The notes: generated by a model not told the origin, from the letters alone. Numbered from the stretch's first letter, positions 10,728 through 19,876 are shown. The stretch is DNA of 64,000 nt from Aureispira sp. CCB-QB1 (GCF_000724545.1 NZ_JHBV01000016.1:1-64000), one strand, 5' to 3'. Translations and numbers: made by a program.

Positions 10728-11234
10728 ATGCACACTCTACTTTTATTCTTACTATTATTGAGTACTCAAATTCTCTCTGCTCAAATTTTGACTCAGGATG
10801 CTAATTCAATGCGCCCCAAAGAGGAGTATACAAACGTTATGACAATCCCTTTGCATAGCGATGACAACACCTCTGTATTCATGATTTTTGTCAAACAAGC
10901 CGTACGCAAACATGTACATCAGTATCATACCGAAGTAATTACGGTCTTAGATGGAACGGGGCGAATGTATTTGGGAGGAGATTATTTTGATATTAAAAAA
11001 GGCGATCATATTATTGTTCCCCCCAATACAGCCCACGCTGTTATTACCACCAGCGCCAAACCCTTAAAAGTACTTTCTGTTCAGTCGCCCCAATTTTTGG
11101 GACAAGATCGTATCTTCATCGAAGAAACACCTACCAATACTCCAACAACAGTTGATGACACCAAAACAAAGAAAAAGAAGAAGCCTAAAAAGAAAAAAGA
11201 TGATATTCCTGAATTTGAAGGTGAATACGATTAA
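10728..11234 (+). CDS. Secreted cupin-domain protein with lysine-rich tail
   Basis: A 168-aa protein with a signal peptide (LLLFLLLLSTQILSAQ) and a single cupin barrel from about residue 35 to 130. The two cupin motifs are readable: H-x-H with HVHQYHTEV and a following glutamate position (YHTEVITVLDGTGRMYLGG), then PPNTAHAV carrying the last metal-ligand histidine. The C-terminal tail (about 140-168) is KKKKKPKKKK followed by the acidic DDIPEFEGEYD, which is unusual for a secreted cupin and may mediate charge-based anchoring. The ligand or reaction is unknown. The next gene starts 26 nt downstream on the same strand, so the two are probably co-transcribed. Confidence 0.82.
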   Translation: MHTLLLFLLLLSTQILSAQILTQDANSMRPKEEYTNVMTIPLHSDDNTSVFMIFVKQAVRKHVHQYHTEVITVLDGTGRMYLGGDYFDIKKGDHIIVPPNTAHAVITTSAKPLKVLSVQSPQFLGQDRIFIEETPTNTPTTVDDTKTKKKKKPKKKKDDIPEFEGEYD

Positions 11235-11260
11235 ATTTTGCTAACAATAATTTACTAAGC

Positions 11261-11779
11261 ATGATGAAAGAAGCTCCCAAAAGTACTTCCAATTGGATAC
11301 CAAGATTTAAATCTCTTCCCATATACAATAAAGTTCTTTTAGGAGCTATTTTTTTGTTTTTTGTCTTTGCCTCTATTCGTTATGACAAGCTATCCATCGA
11401 TCAATCGAATATAAGGGAGGTACAATTTAAGTCTTTAAAAAAGAATAAAATGTATAAAGACTTGGGCTATTCTTATCGTCTTAAGCTATTAGAATCGGCA
11501 CAGGAATTTATTATCAAGGCTGATTATGCTCCATGTCTAAAGTTGGATACGTTCCATCAAGTTGTTCAAGAAGGAGATGTTATAAAAATAAGTACAGAAC
11601 GTTCCAATCCTTCTTTGATTTGCTTTATCAGCAAAGGAGATATTATCTTGTTGGATATTAACTGCGTCGCTACTCAAACCAACTATATCAATAGGATGAT
11701 TCCTATTTTAATTGCGCTAAGTATTTTCTTAGTTTGGGGGCTTTTATATAAAATCAAACAAGATCAAGGAACTGCTTAG
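11261..11779 (+). CDS. Small membrane protein, unknown function
   Basis: The 172-aa protein has one transmembrane helix near the N-terminus (VLLGAIFLFFVFASI, about residues 24-40) and one near the C-terminus (MIPILIALSIFLVWGLLY, about 147-164). The roughly 105-residue segment between them would face the periplasm and contains three cysteines (C86, C127 and C136 by approximate count). I recognise no family. It follows the cupin gene by 26 nt and ends 6 nt from the convergent T9SS-sorted gene. Confidence 0.65.
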   Translation: MMKEAPKSTSNWIPRFKSLPIYNKVLLGAIFLFFVFASIRYDKLSIDQSNIREVQFKSLKKNKMYKDLGYSYRLKLLESAQEFIIKADYAPCLKLDTFHQVVQEGDVIKISTERSNPSLICFISKGDIILLDINCVATQTNYINRMIPILIALSIFLVWGLLYKIKQDQGTA

Positions 11780-11785
11780 TAATTG

Positions 11786-12931
11786 CTAACGAGCAATAAC
11801 AACTCGTTTGTAGTAATGCTGCTGCTCGCACTTGATTCGCAAAAAATAAACTCCATTCAACAATTGGTCTGTTTCAATTGCTATACTTTGTTTTCCAACA
11901 CTCAATAATTGGGAAGCAAAACGCCGAACAATACCTCCCTTAGCATCTAATAACTGACATGCTACTTTCTGAGGTACTTGCAATTCAAATTCGACATTAA
12001 ACTGTGTATCTGTTGGGTTAGGATACACAACCACGTGACTTAGTGCAGGTGGCAACTGCTGTTTAGTTCCTGTAACAAGACTAGTTAAGTTTAATTCTCC
12101 CAATTGGGCTGCTCCTAATATACTAGATTCATTACTAAAGTATAAACGCTGGTTGTCCACAAAATCTAATGCTTCTTTTTGAGAGGTGCTATTCAAGGAA
12201 ATTGTTTGTACCGTCCCATCAAAAAATCGATTGCCAGAAAAATCTGTAAACCACCAAATTCTGTTCGCCCCTAACAAAGCGAGTTGCTCTTGGTTGGGAG
12301 ACATCGCTGCTCCTGTCACTTCAAATATATAGCTAATTTGATTGGTCTGAAAACTGTCTAGCAATACAGCCGCATGGCTTCCTGTGTCCGCAGGAATTTG
12401 GTACAACCAAGTATAGCCTTGATGCGGAGAAGTACGATCTTTTGTAAAAAAATAAAGAGAATCTTGAAAATAAACAACAGCCTCTGTATCGTATTTTTTT
12501 TCACTATTGGCAGGAGGGAAAGCCGTTTGTTCTGGATAATAATATTCGATTATTTCGGCGACAACAGTATGTCCTATAATGGAGTCAGGATGTGGAATTC
12601 GGTATACTTTTAAATCTTGACGACTGTTGTTATTATTACCAAAATCTCCAATATAAACCCGACCTTGGTTGTCGTACGTAATGTCTTCCCAATCAATATT
12701 AGAGACATTCTGAACGAGAATTGTTCTTTGTACGGTCCCGAAGGTATCTATTAAATACAATTTAGCCGAGTCGCCACTATCATTATGAAGCCAAATAGCA
12801 TTTTCATTACTTACAAGCATTCCAGAGTTTTCTGCCAAACTGTTTGGTAAGGTGCTTATCATCCGAACTGTTTGGCTACAAGCTATTAATTGAAATGTAA
12901 ATAAAATAAAAATAATATAGAGAATTCTCAT
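11786..12931 (-). CDS. T9SS-sorted secreted protein with C-terminal sorting domain
   Basis: The 381-aa protein starts at 12931 (MRILYIIFILF). The last 80 residues form a type A T9SS C-terminal sorting domain: VVYPNPTDTQFNVEFEL, an LLDAKGG turn, LLNGVYFLRI and a basic end KRVVIAR. This directs export through the type IX system to the surface. The body (about 30-290) has beta-propeller-like segments, for example WLHNDSGDSAKLYLID, WEDITYDNQGRVYIGDFGNN and YDTEAVVYFQDSLYFF, similar to esterase-like or SdiA-regulated propellers that bind calcium or DNA-like ligands. An N-terminal LIAC could be read as a lipobox, but with the sorting domain a plain signal peptide is more likely. The enzymatic role is unknown. 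Confidence 0.82.
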   Translation of the reverse strand: MRILYIIFILFTFQLIACSQTVRMISTLPNSLAENSGMLVSNENAIWLHNDSGDSAKLYLIDTFGTVQRTILVQNVSNIDWEDITYDNQGRVYIGDFGNNNNSRQDLKVYRIPHPDSIIGHTVVAEIIEYYYPEQTAFPPANSEKKYDTEAVVYFQDSLYFFTKDRTSPHQGYTWLYQIPADTGSHAAVLLDSFQTNQISYIFEVTGAAMSPNQEQLALLGANRIWWFTDFSGNRFFDGTVQTISLNSTSQKEALDFVDNQRLYFSNESSILGAAQLGELNLTSLVTGTKQQLPPALSHVVVYPNPTDTQFNVEFELQVPQKVACQLLDAKGGIVRRFASQLLSVGKQSIAIETDQLLNGVYFLRIKCEQQHYYKRVVIAR

Positions 12932-13420
12932 AAGATCAAGTTTTAAAACCATCTAAGATAGTACTTTTTTTCAATATATTTTAGGGTATTTTTATTCTTT
13001 TGATCATATTTTAATTTTATATACACTGCATTCTAAATGAAGTAGATTCGCCAACAAAATTCGCTTGTTTTAATAGTTCAACCAGAATTCACAAATCTAC
13101 AAACAAAGAAAAAGGCAGAAAAGCTTGATACATTTTTAAATCTTTTTTTCGTTTTCAATGTTCTATTTATTACCTTAGAAACCTATTCTTGACTCTTTGG
13201 ATGGACTCAATTTTTAAAGTTCCGTATCATTCCATAAAGTTTGTTGGTTTTCATAAGAGCAAATTTTAAAATTTAAGTAAGCCAATAGAAAAAGACATCG
13301 AACAAAATTGCGATTGGTTTGATTACTTTCTTCCATGACGGCTTACTATAGATTTATTTGAAACCAAACTATTATCTATTTATTGTTTAATGTGGTAAAA
13401 CCCATTCTAAAAAAGACACA
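12932..13420. other. Intergenic region, nothing recognised
   Basis: This divergent region of 489 nt, between the T9SS-sorted gene and rlpA, is AT-rich. I found no ORF with a family match, no clear TAnnTTTG/TTTG pair and no strong hairpin. It should contain promoters for both flanking genes. Confidence 0.4.
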
Positions 13421-14245
13421 ATGAAATTACTTGTTCAAATTTTCGCTTTAGTTATCTTAACCATTCAAGTAGCCACAGCAACTCCTGTTGAGAAAGGACT
13501 TGCTAGTTATTACGATGATAGTTTTCATGGTCGTAAAACAGCTAGTGGAGAAAAGTACGATAAAAATCAACTCACAGCAGCTCACAAAACACTTCCTTTT
13601 GGTACCAAAGTAAAAGTTAAAAATCCTGCCAATGGAAAATCTGTCAATGTTGTTATCAATGATCGAGGTCCTTACATCAAAGGCCGTGTCATTGAAATCT
13701 CCAAAAAAGCAGCCCAACAAATTGATTTGGTAAAAGTTAACGTAGCTCCTGTAGAAATTACGGTTATTAGTGGTCCTGATAACAAACCTACTGTAGCAGC
13801 TAAATCTACTAATGAGAAACCTGTTGCCAAACCTGTTCAGAACACAACAAAAGCAACTGCAAAACCTGCTGAAAAGAAAAAGGCAAGTACAACTCAAAAA
13901 GAACCTAAAAAAGACAATTTGATTGTTGAAGCCAAAGAAATGGAAACTGGTGGTTTGTACAAAATGCAGGTGCTAAAATTACAACCTAAAGGTTTTGGGG
14001 TACAAGTAGCTGGATACAGTGATTATCAATCTGTTGTACAACAATTGGCTGTATTCCAAAAAAACTGGTTCAAAGGAGCAACCGTTTTTGTAGATAAATT
14101 AAATGGCAAACCATATTACAAAATTATCTTAGGCCCTATGAATACAAGAGAAGAGGCCGATAGTTATTGTGAAAACCTCAAGAAGAAATACAACTTAAAA
14201 GATGCCTTTGTTGTCAATATCGAAGCATTGGCAGCTAAAAAATAA
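13421..14245 (+). CDS. rlpA: RlpA-like septal ring lytic transglycosylase with SPOR domain
   Basis: The 274-aa secreted protein has a signal peptide (to about residue 21, ATATPVEKG), a double-psi beta-barrel (about 25-115) and a C-terminal SPOR-type domain (about 185-265). The barrel shows the RlpA hallmarks GLASYYDDSFHGRKTASGE, LTAAHKTLPFGTKVKV and NDRGPY; its Glu and Asp positions are those used for cleavage of denuded glycan strands. A Lys/Ala/Thr/Pro-rich linker (about 120-165) separates the two domains. The SPOR segment (FGVQVAGYSDYQSV and YYKIILGPMNTREEADSY) should bind denuded peptidoglycan at the division site. It is followed by a large hairpin terminator. Confidence 0.9.
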   Translation: MKLLVQIFALVILTIQVATATPVEKGLASYYDDSFHGRKTASGEKYDKNQLTAAHKTLPFGTKVKVKNPANGKSVNVVINDRGPYIKGRVIEISKKAAQQIDLVKVNVAPVEITVISGPDNKPTVAAKSTNEKPVAKPVQNTTKATAKPAEKKKASTTQKEPKKDNLIVEAKEMETGGLYKMQVLKLQPKGFGVQVAGYSDYQSVVQQLAVFQKNWFKGATVFVDKLNGKPYYKIILGPMNTREEADSYCENLKKKYNLKDAFVVNIEALAAKK

Positions 14246-14258
14246 ATAACTCCACCTT

Positions 14259-14336
14259 ACCACAGTCGTCTATTTTGACTTCCTAAAAAAGGATGCACTT
14301 ATTGTGTATAAAAATAGACCACTGTGGTTTGTTTTA
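14259..14336 (+). terminator. Large bipartite hairpin after rlpA
   Basis: ACCACAGT (14259-14266) plus TCTATTTT (14269-14276) pair with AAAATAGA (14311-14318) plus ACTGTGGT (14321-14328), with a symmetric 2-nt internal loop (CG/CC). The 34-nt apical part holds a TCCT/AGGA mini-stem. T-rich TTGTTTTATT follows. It probably terminates rlpA; the size and the structured loop are larger than usual. Confidence 0.7.
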
Positions 14337-14419
14337 TTCTAAAAAGCCGATTCATAATATCTGCTCAACAACAATAGACCCTATTATCTCACATTCACAT
14401 TTTTTCAAATTTCTACATT

Positions 14420-14818
14420 ATGAAACAGCGTATTTTGTTTGTTGCTTCTATTTTCCTTCTACTTCTGAATACTAGCTGTGAAAAAGCAGCCAAAATTCAT
14501 CTAATTTCTGCACAAACATGGGTCGTTACCGAAATTTCTTCGGGTTTTTCTAATTTTGCTAATGTTGGAGATGAATTAACATTTCACGATAACCGCTTAT
14601 TTTTCAGCTACTCTAATGGCGCTGAATCAGATGGTCGATGGGAGTTTGAGGGTAGCCAAACAAGTCCTTTTGCTCCTGCAACAGTAGAAGGCTTATCTAT
14701 AACAGCAGGTTTTGGGGCTTATAGTTTTTCAATTCTAACATTGGATAATAACGAACTAAAAATCCAAGATATTACGAATTTTGGAAGCCCAATATATTCT
14801 ATGAAGGCAAAGGAATAA
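14420..14818 (+). CDS. Small lipoprotein, lipocalin-like
   Basis: The 132-aa protein has a type II signal peptide: SIFLLLLNTSCEKAAK, with the lipobox cysteine at residue 20. The mature part reads as alternating strands with WVVTEISSGFSNFANVGDELTF, then LFFSYSNGAESDGRWEFEG and NELKIQDI, which resembles small lipocalin-like lipoproteins common in Bacteroidota. No catalytic residues are visible. It is likely attached to the outer membrane. It ends 10 nt before the convergent TBDR gene, without an obvious separate terminator. Confidence 0.7.
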   Translation: MKQRILFVASIFLLLLNTSCEKAAKIHLISAQTWVVTEISSGFSNFANVGDELTFHDNRLFFSYSNGAESDGRWEFEGSQTSPFAPATVEGLSITAGFGAYSFSILTLDNNELKIQDITNFGSPIYSMKAKE

Positions 14819-14827
14819 CTTACAAAG

Positions 14828-17284
14828 TTATTGAACACCTAAGGTAAACCGCAGCGTAACGTAAAAGCTTAGACCATCCGCAGGCAAAATCCCTGGTCCT
14901 GGATAACTTGCCGCTCTTCTAGTAAAATAAACTTCATTCGTTAGATTATTAATTCCTGCCTGCAACGTAAACCATTTCCATTGATAACTTGCCGAAATAT
15001 CCATCACGCCATAACTAGGAATAACTCCCACAACTGCATTAGGCACCCATTCGGCATTGGTGGCATCTGAATAATGCTTGGATGTATAAGAATATTGATA
15101 AGACAATTTGAACGTTTTGTATCCAAAACTAACTCCTGTTCTTAAAATAATTGGTGCTACAAATTCCAGCTGTTTTCCAGATGCAAAACTATTATCTGTT
15201 TGTGTATAACGACCGTCAAGAATCGAGAAGTTAGCAAATACATTCAAACTAAATGGTGTCTTTTTTTGTTTGCTAAACAACTTCCAAAAATCAGCTTCTA
15301 CAAAAAATTCGGTTCCAATAACTCTAGCATTTCCCACATTTGTACGCAACGTATATGGTTCGATAATCAATGGATTGTCTTTGTTAGGACGTTCACTTTG
15401 AATGTTTCCTATTCTACGATTGTACCCCAGATAAAATATAGTAGCATTAAAATTAAACAGCCCTTTATAGCTTCCTCTAAATCCGATATCAGCATTAAAC
15501 CCGTATTCGTCTTTGAGGTTGGGATCTACTTCTTGATTTGGATTGGAAATACGCATATCGTTGAAATTAATTCCTCGATAGTTTTGTGAAAAATTTCCAT
15601 ACACCTCTATATTCTTACTCAACTTGTAACTCACTCCTACCCCCGCTAAGAAAATAGATCTAGAATTACTTCTATACTCATCTATCGCTTCATTTCGAAT
15701 TGTATCCCATCCTGTACTACTAGGAACTACGACCAAATCTTGATAATACCCAGCTGCTTCGGTATGAATATACTCAAAACGCACTCCCGGTGTCACACTA
15801 AACTTCTCTGTTATTGCAAAATAATTTTCAGCAAAAGCAGCAAAATTAAAACTAGGGAAAGCATAATCTGATTTAAGAATGCCTTTAGGCGCAGCAGAAA
15901 AAGTAAAATCGCTTAGTGTTCCTGTCGTATGATTGTTAGACAATCCTTGTTGTTGCGTAGTATATCCTTTATAAATTCGAACACCTGTCACCAATGCTGA
16001 AACATTGCTTAGGAGTTTATAGCGATGCACCAATCTCGTTTCATTCCCAAAATTCATGTAATGTCCTTTGATTAAATCCCTTGCTTCGCCATAATCTGGA
16101 CGATTAATGGCTTGCAAATTACCCAATGATTGGCGACTGGCAAACAAGGCAAAATTTCGTACATTCAACTGTGTCAATGAAGAAAACTTATAATTCAATG
16201 TCAATGCGCTCAAGTTCCAATTTACTCGAAACCAGTTGCGTTCTCGCTTCGATTGGCGAGCATTTTGAGCAAACTCCGTATCGGTTAATCCTCCAGGCTG
16301 ATGTGCCAAATATTGCATAATTGTCTGCTCTGCACGAATACTTAGTTTTTTGTTAGGTTTATACTCCAATTGAGCGTAACCATTGTGTACCTCAAAATTT
16401 GCATTAGGTCGCCAGCCATCACCACGCTTGTATTGATAAAAAGCATAATAATTTAATTGTTTTTTGGCAACTGTTCCACCTATGCTATTAAACGTATTAA
16501 AAAAGTTAAAGCCTCCATAAGTATTCTCTGTAACAAATTCAAAAGCTTTGTCTTTAGGTCCTTGCTTCATTACAAAGTTTAGCATACCGCCAAACTGAGT
16601 TCCAAACTGCAAAGAAGCGGCACCTCTTAAAACTTCTATCCGTTGTAAGGCCTGTGCAGGCGGTGTGTAATAAGTTTCTGGATATCCCAAGGCATCCGCA
16701 CTAATGTCATATCCATTTTGGCGCGTATTGAAGTTGGTTGTTCGATTGGGATTTAGACCTCTTCCTCCTATATTTAACTGAATTCCAGAATTATCATTTT
16801 CCCAAATATTCAAGCCAGGAACGGTCTTAAATAATTCCCTAGCATTATTATTGGCTTGATTGGCCAATACTTTTTTGAGGTCTATGACATTGATTGTTTT
16901 AGCACTTAATAAAGTGACGCCTTGAATTGCAGGATTAAGATGATACTCCTCTCCATCTACCACTACTTCTTTATCAAAAGTTACGGTCAAAGAATCCAAT
17001 ACAAGATTTAAAACAACGTTCTGATTTTCAATTTTAATTGGGACTGTCTTTTGTTGAAAACCATCTGCATTAATAGTTAAGGTATAAGAACCACTTTCAA
17101 GCTGATAGAAGTGGTAACTTCCTTTGGCATTGGAGGTTGCCATTTTATCCATTGGGCTTAATAGAATGAATGCATCTGAGATGGCTTTGGATTGATTATT
17201 TTTTATCTGTCCACTGATGCTATATTGACTGTACAGATGACTGATACAGCAAAAGAAACAGATAATACCCCAGGATAACCGCAT
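14828..17284 (-). CDS. TonB-dependent receptor, FecA/siderophore-like
   Basis: The 818-aa outer-membrane receptor has a signal peptide (about 1-19), a CarboxypepD-regulatory-like domain (about 20-100: SGQIKNNQSKAISDAFILL, GSYHFYQLESGSYTL), a plug (about 125-245) and a beta-barrel. The plug includes FKTVPGLNIWENDNSGIQL, GGRGLNPNRTTNFNTRQNG and IEVLRGAASLQFGTQFGGML, like the FecA group of ferric-dicitrate or siderophore receptors. The barrel ends in FYVTLRFTLGVQ. It is monocistronic and its promoter region carries a TACATTTG -7 candidate. Substrate by similarity is a ferric chelate, but regulation by Fur or an anti-sigma partner is not visible here, since no fecIR-like pair lies nearby. Confidence 0.9.
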   Translation of the reverse strand: MRLSWGIICFFCCISHLYSQYSISGQIKNNQSKAISDAFILLSPMDKMATSNAKGSYHFYQLESGSYTLTINADGFQQKTVPIKIENQNVVLNLVLDSLTVTFDKEVVVDGEEYHLNPAIQGVTLLSAKTINVIDLKKVLANQANNNARELFKTVPGLNIWENDNSGIQLNIGGRGLNPNRTTNFNTRQNGYDISADALGYPETYYTPPAQALQRIEVLRGAASLQFGTQFGGMLNFVMKQGPKDKAFEFVTENTYGGFNFFNTFNSIGGTVAKKQLNYYAFYQYKRGDGWRPNANFEVHNGYAQLEYKPNKKLSIRAEQTIMQYLAHQPGGLTDTEFAQNARQSKRERNWFRVNWNLSALTLNYKFSSLTQLNVRNFALFASRQSLGNLQAINRPDYGEARDLIKGHYMNFGNETRLVHRYKLLSNVSALVTGVRIYKGYTTQQQGLSNNHTTGTLSDFTFSAAPKGILKSDYAFPSFNFAAFAENYFAITEKFSVTPGVRFEYIHTEAAGYYQDLVVVPSSTGWDTIRNEAIDEYRSNSRSIFLAGVGVSYKLSKNIEVYGNFSQNYRGINFNDMRISNPNQEVDPNLKDEYGFNADIGFRGSYKGLFNFNATIFYLGYNRRIGNIQSERPNKDNPLIIEPYTLRTNVGNARVIGTEFFVEADFWKLFSKQKKTPFSLNVFANFSILDGRYTQTDNSFASGKQLEFVAPIILRTGVSFGYKTFKLSYQYSYTSKHYSDATNAEWVPNAVVGVIPSYGVMDISASYQWKWFTLQAGINNLTNEVYFTRRAASYPGPGILPADGLSFYVTLRFTLGVQ

Positions 17285-17325
17285 TTTTTCTTCTTAGTTT
17301 TTATTTTGTCTAAATAAACATACTG

Positions 17326-17333
17326 CAAATGTA
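17326..17333 (-). promoter_or_regulatory. Bacteroidota-type -7 element for the FecA-like TBDR
   Basis: The complement of CAAATGTA gives TACATTTG, the same octamer as in front of the TBDR at 4811. It is 41 nt upstream of the start codon at 17284. A TTG (complement of CAA at 17357-17359) lies 23 nt further upstream, slightly long for the -33 spacing. The overlap of the -33 region with TTTTAGGACTAACA is noted, but its symmetry is incomplete. Confidence 0.45.
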
Positions 17334-18002
17334 AGAATATTTTCTTTTAGGACTAACAATTTTTTAAAAATAGTTGACGCTCTCCCACTTCTTCCCCGTT
17401 TTATCACCTAAATACAACAATAAATATAGATGCGCTAACCGAGTACATTGGACTATTGAACATGCTTAAAATGCCTAAGCAGGCTCTTTTTTTAGTTAAA
17501 AAACCTTTATTTCTGTTAGCCTACAATTCTATTTTTGGCTCTTTTAGTACCCAACTAAAACGATATAGAAGCATATTTTCGAAATACATAAGCTACACCA
17601 ATCTGATTATCAAGCTCTAAAATAATCGTTTTTTAAGAACATATATTATTGACTATCAAGTACGAAGCACTGACATAAAAATTAGGCACCATTTAGTAGC
17701 TGTAGAACGCAAAAATAAATCTGCCTACTTTTATTAAAATTATCGTGAAAGAACTGTTAAAAGAGGAACTAAATCAATACATTTGTAATCTAGAAAAAAG
17801 TTTATACCTTTAGTCATCAAGAATGAGCATTTACTTTTCTCATCAAAAGAAATGAAGTGATTTTAAGCTTTTTGAAAAAAAAAAGAAAAAATCGAATACT
17901 AAGATACTATTTATCTGTTTGATAGCGTTTAGGTAGTATATTTTTTAATCCCCATCCCTCAAACGGGAAGCTATTTACTTAACATTATACCAAGATTACA
18001 AG
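17334..18002. other. Long divergent intergenic region
   Basis: No convincing gene in about 670 nt. The stretch 17644-17672 (ATTATTGACTATCAAGTACG then AAGCACTGAC) looks like a decayed copy of one unit of the interspersed repeat (compare 58142-58163). An A-rich run is at 17875-17890. Promoters for the PorG-like gene must lie here, but no TTTG/TAnnTTTG pair is obvious. Confidence 0.35.
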
Positions 18003-18971
18003 ATGCAAAGAACTTTTATTTTATGGTGTTTAGTTATGCTTGGAGCAACGGCTGGTTTTTCTCAAAACGGCTACCAACCAGCATACCCTCTAGAAGTTGG
18101 AATACAAGCAGGAACTTCACAGTTTTTGGGAGATTTAGGAGGTCAACCAGGTATTGGAAAAGGTTTTATTATAGATACAGATATTCAATCGGTCAGACCT
18201 ACTTTCGGGATTTTTGGACGATATAATATAGGTGGTCATTTTGCAGCTCGATTAGATCTCAGCTATTTGCAATTTCACGGCGATGACAAACTAGCTGGTG
18301 TTGGTTTTTCTGCAACTAGCTCAAGAGATAATGTAGATGATGCATGGTTCCGTTACTATCGTAACTTGAACTTTAGAACACATGTATTTGAAGCAAGTAT
18401 TGCTGCAGAAGTCATTCCATACAACTTTGAGTTAAGTGGCGGCTATAAAAACTACAGCGTTATTTCTCCTTATGGTTTTATTGGGGTAGGAATTTTTGCA
18501 TTTAATCCTGAAGCACTATACAACGGGACTTGGGTAGAATTAAAACCTCTAAGCACAGAAGGACAAGGTATTGTAGATGGACGTGCACCTTATGATTTGG
18601 TACAAATAAATATTCCAATGGGTTTTGGTGTAAAATGGTCTTATAACGACACTTGGTCTGCCGCTTTAGAAATCAATCATCGTATGACATTTACGGATTA
18701 CATTGACGATGTTTCTGGAGATTATGTGACAGATGATCGTATATTTGACCAAAACTTAGATCCTACAACTGCTAGCTTAGCCAAAGCATTGGCTCGTCGT
18801 TCTGGTGAAATTGACCCGAATGGTATTAACAGCATTGTAACAGCTCCAGGCGAGCAAAGAGGAGATCCAAAAGATAATGATGCTTACTACACCGTAACTA
18901 TCCGCTTTAGCTTCTACATAGATACAGATAACTTAGGTGGAGGTAGACGCTATGGTTGCCCTGTTTGGTAA
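18003..18971 (+). CDS. PorG-like (DUF6089-type) outer-membrane beta-barrel protein
   Basis: The 322-aa protein has a signal peptide (LMLGATAGFSQ) and a small beta-barrel. The N-terminal part EVGIQAGTSQFLGDLGG followed by RPTFGIFGRYNIGGHFAARLD is the pattern of DUF6089/PorG-like proteins: a GDLG motif, then a strand with RYN. PorG is an outer-membrane component that anchors the T9SS PorK/N ring in Porphyromonas; other family members have unknown roles. The C-terminus ends YYTVTIRFSFYIDTD, then a short non-barrel tail with a cysteine. Standalone gene with its own terminator. Family-level assignment is moderate; a true T9SS role is inference. Confidence 0.65.
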   Translation: MQRTFILWCLVMLGATAGFSQNGYQPAYPLEVGIQAGTSQFLGDLGGQPGIGKGFIIDTDIQSVRPTFGIFGRYNIGGHFAARLDLSYLQFHGDDKLAGVGFSATSSRDNVDDAWFRYYRNLNFRTHVFEASIAAEVIPYNFELSGGYKNYSVISPYGFIGVGIFAFNPEALYNGTWVELKPLSTEGQGIVDGRAPYDLVQINIPMGFGVKWSYNDTWSAALEINHRMTFTDYIDDVSGDYVTDDRIFDQNLDPTTASLAKALARRSGEIDPNGINSIVTAPGEQRGDPKDNDAYYTVTIRFSFYIDTDNLGGGRRYGCPVW

Positions 18972-18995
18972 CAATATTTATAACTTACAACAAAT

Positions 18996-19033
18996 AAAAA
19001 AGGAATTGGCAAGATGTCAATTCCTTTTTTTGT
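18996..19033 (+). terminator. Rho-independent terminator after the PorG-like gene
   Basis: AAAAAAGGAATTG (18996-19008) pairs with CAATTCCTTTTTT (19018-19030) around a 9-nt loop, followed by further T residues. It is 24 nt downstream of the stop codon. Confidence 0.9.
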
Positions 19034-19154
19034 TCTATAAACTTATCACAATAAGAATATCTTAACTTATTTTAGCATAATAGTTGCAAAGTTAACAACG
19101 TTAGAGGATTGTATCATCACTCCATACAGACTAAAACAATGCTTATAGACATAA

Positions 19155-19192
19155 GAAAAGCGATTCGGAGAGGCAATACCGAATCGCTTTCT
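19155..19192. ncRNA. Second hairpin in the same gap; possible small-RNA 3' end
   Basis: AAGCGATTCGG (19158-19168) pairs perfectly with CCGAATCGCTT (19179-19189) around a 10-nt loop (AGAGGCAATA). No ORF of support lies between this hairpin and the terminator at 18996-19033, so it does not terminate a visible gene. It may end a short untranslated RNA, form the leader of the NlpC gene at 19306 or be a second terminator. No U-tract follows (TTCTGTAAC), so intrinsic termination is doubtful. Confidence 0.3.
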
Positions 19193-19305
19193 GTAACAAC
19201 ACAAAATATTGTTTTGCATTGTGTAATAACCCTTTTAACTAACCTAATAAAAACTTGCTTTTTAAACAGCTACAACCGTGCCAATTAGGCATAAAAAAAA
19301 TATCT

Positions 19306-19833
19306 ATGCAAAAATCAATCATCAATTTGTCTATTTTTTTAGTTTTAGCCTTAGCTTTGGTTAATTCTTGTCAATCTACTCGTTCTGCTTCTACAAGTTC
19401 TAATAGCAAAAAAGTTTCTGCTGAAACGGCATTAAGAGAGAGTTTAATTAAAGATGCTGAGAAATATAAAGGGGTTAAATACAAATATGCGGGCAAAGAT
19501 CCTAGAGGATTTGACTGTTCTGGCTTTACTTCTTTTGTCTGTGCAAAACACAATATCAAACTATCTAGTAGTTCTACTAGTCAATCCAAACAAGGAACTG
19601 AAATTGCCATTACTAAAGCTAAACCTGGTGATTTGTTGTTTTTTGGACGCAACGGTCGAAATGGGAAAATACAGCATGTAGGTATTGTCTATAAGAATAA
19701 TGCCGATGGACTTTATATGATTCACAGTAGTAGCAAACGAGGTATTGTTATTGATAGTGTCACCGATTCTAAATACTGGAAGCCCAAACTGTTGTTTGCT
19801 AAAAATGTATTGCCTTTAAAAGGGAAATCATAA
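19306..19833 (+). CDS. NlpC/P60-family cell-wall endopeptidase lipoprotein
   Basis: From ATG 19306 the protein is 175 aa; the frame is open 17 codons further up, but MQKSIINLSIFLVLALALVNSC is a clean type II signal peptide with the lipid cysteine in NSC. The NlpC/P60 cysteine-peptidase triad is visible: Cys in DPRGFDCSGFTSFV, His in KIQHVGIVY and a third polar His in MIHSSSKRG. It would cleave stem-peptide bonds in peptidoglycan (gamma-D-Glu-diaminopimelate type by family). Anchored in a membrane facing the periplasm. The esterase gene follows 43 nt downstream on the same strand and may share its transcript. Confidence 0.92.
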   Translation: MQKSIINLSIFLVLALALVNSCQSTRSASTSSNSKKVSAETALRESLIKDAEKYKGVKYKYAGKDPRGFDCSGFTSFVCAKHNIKLSSSSTSQSKQGTEIAITKAKPGDLLFFGRNGRNGKIQHVGIVYKNNADGLYMIHSSSKRGIVIDSVTDSKYWKPKLLFAKNVLPLKGKS

Positions 19834-19876
19834 ACTCAATAGCTATCTAACTTTCTTTACTACTAACAACTGTATC

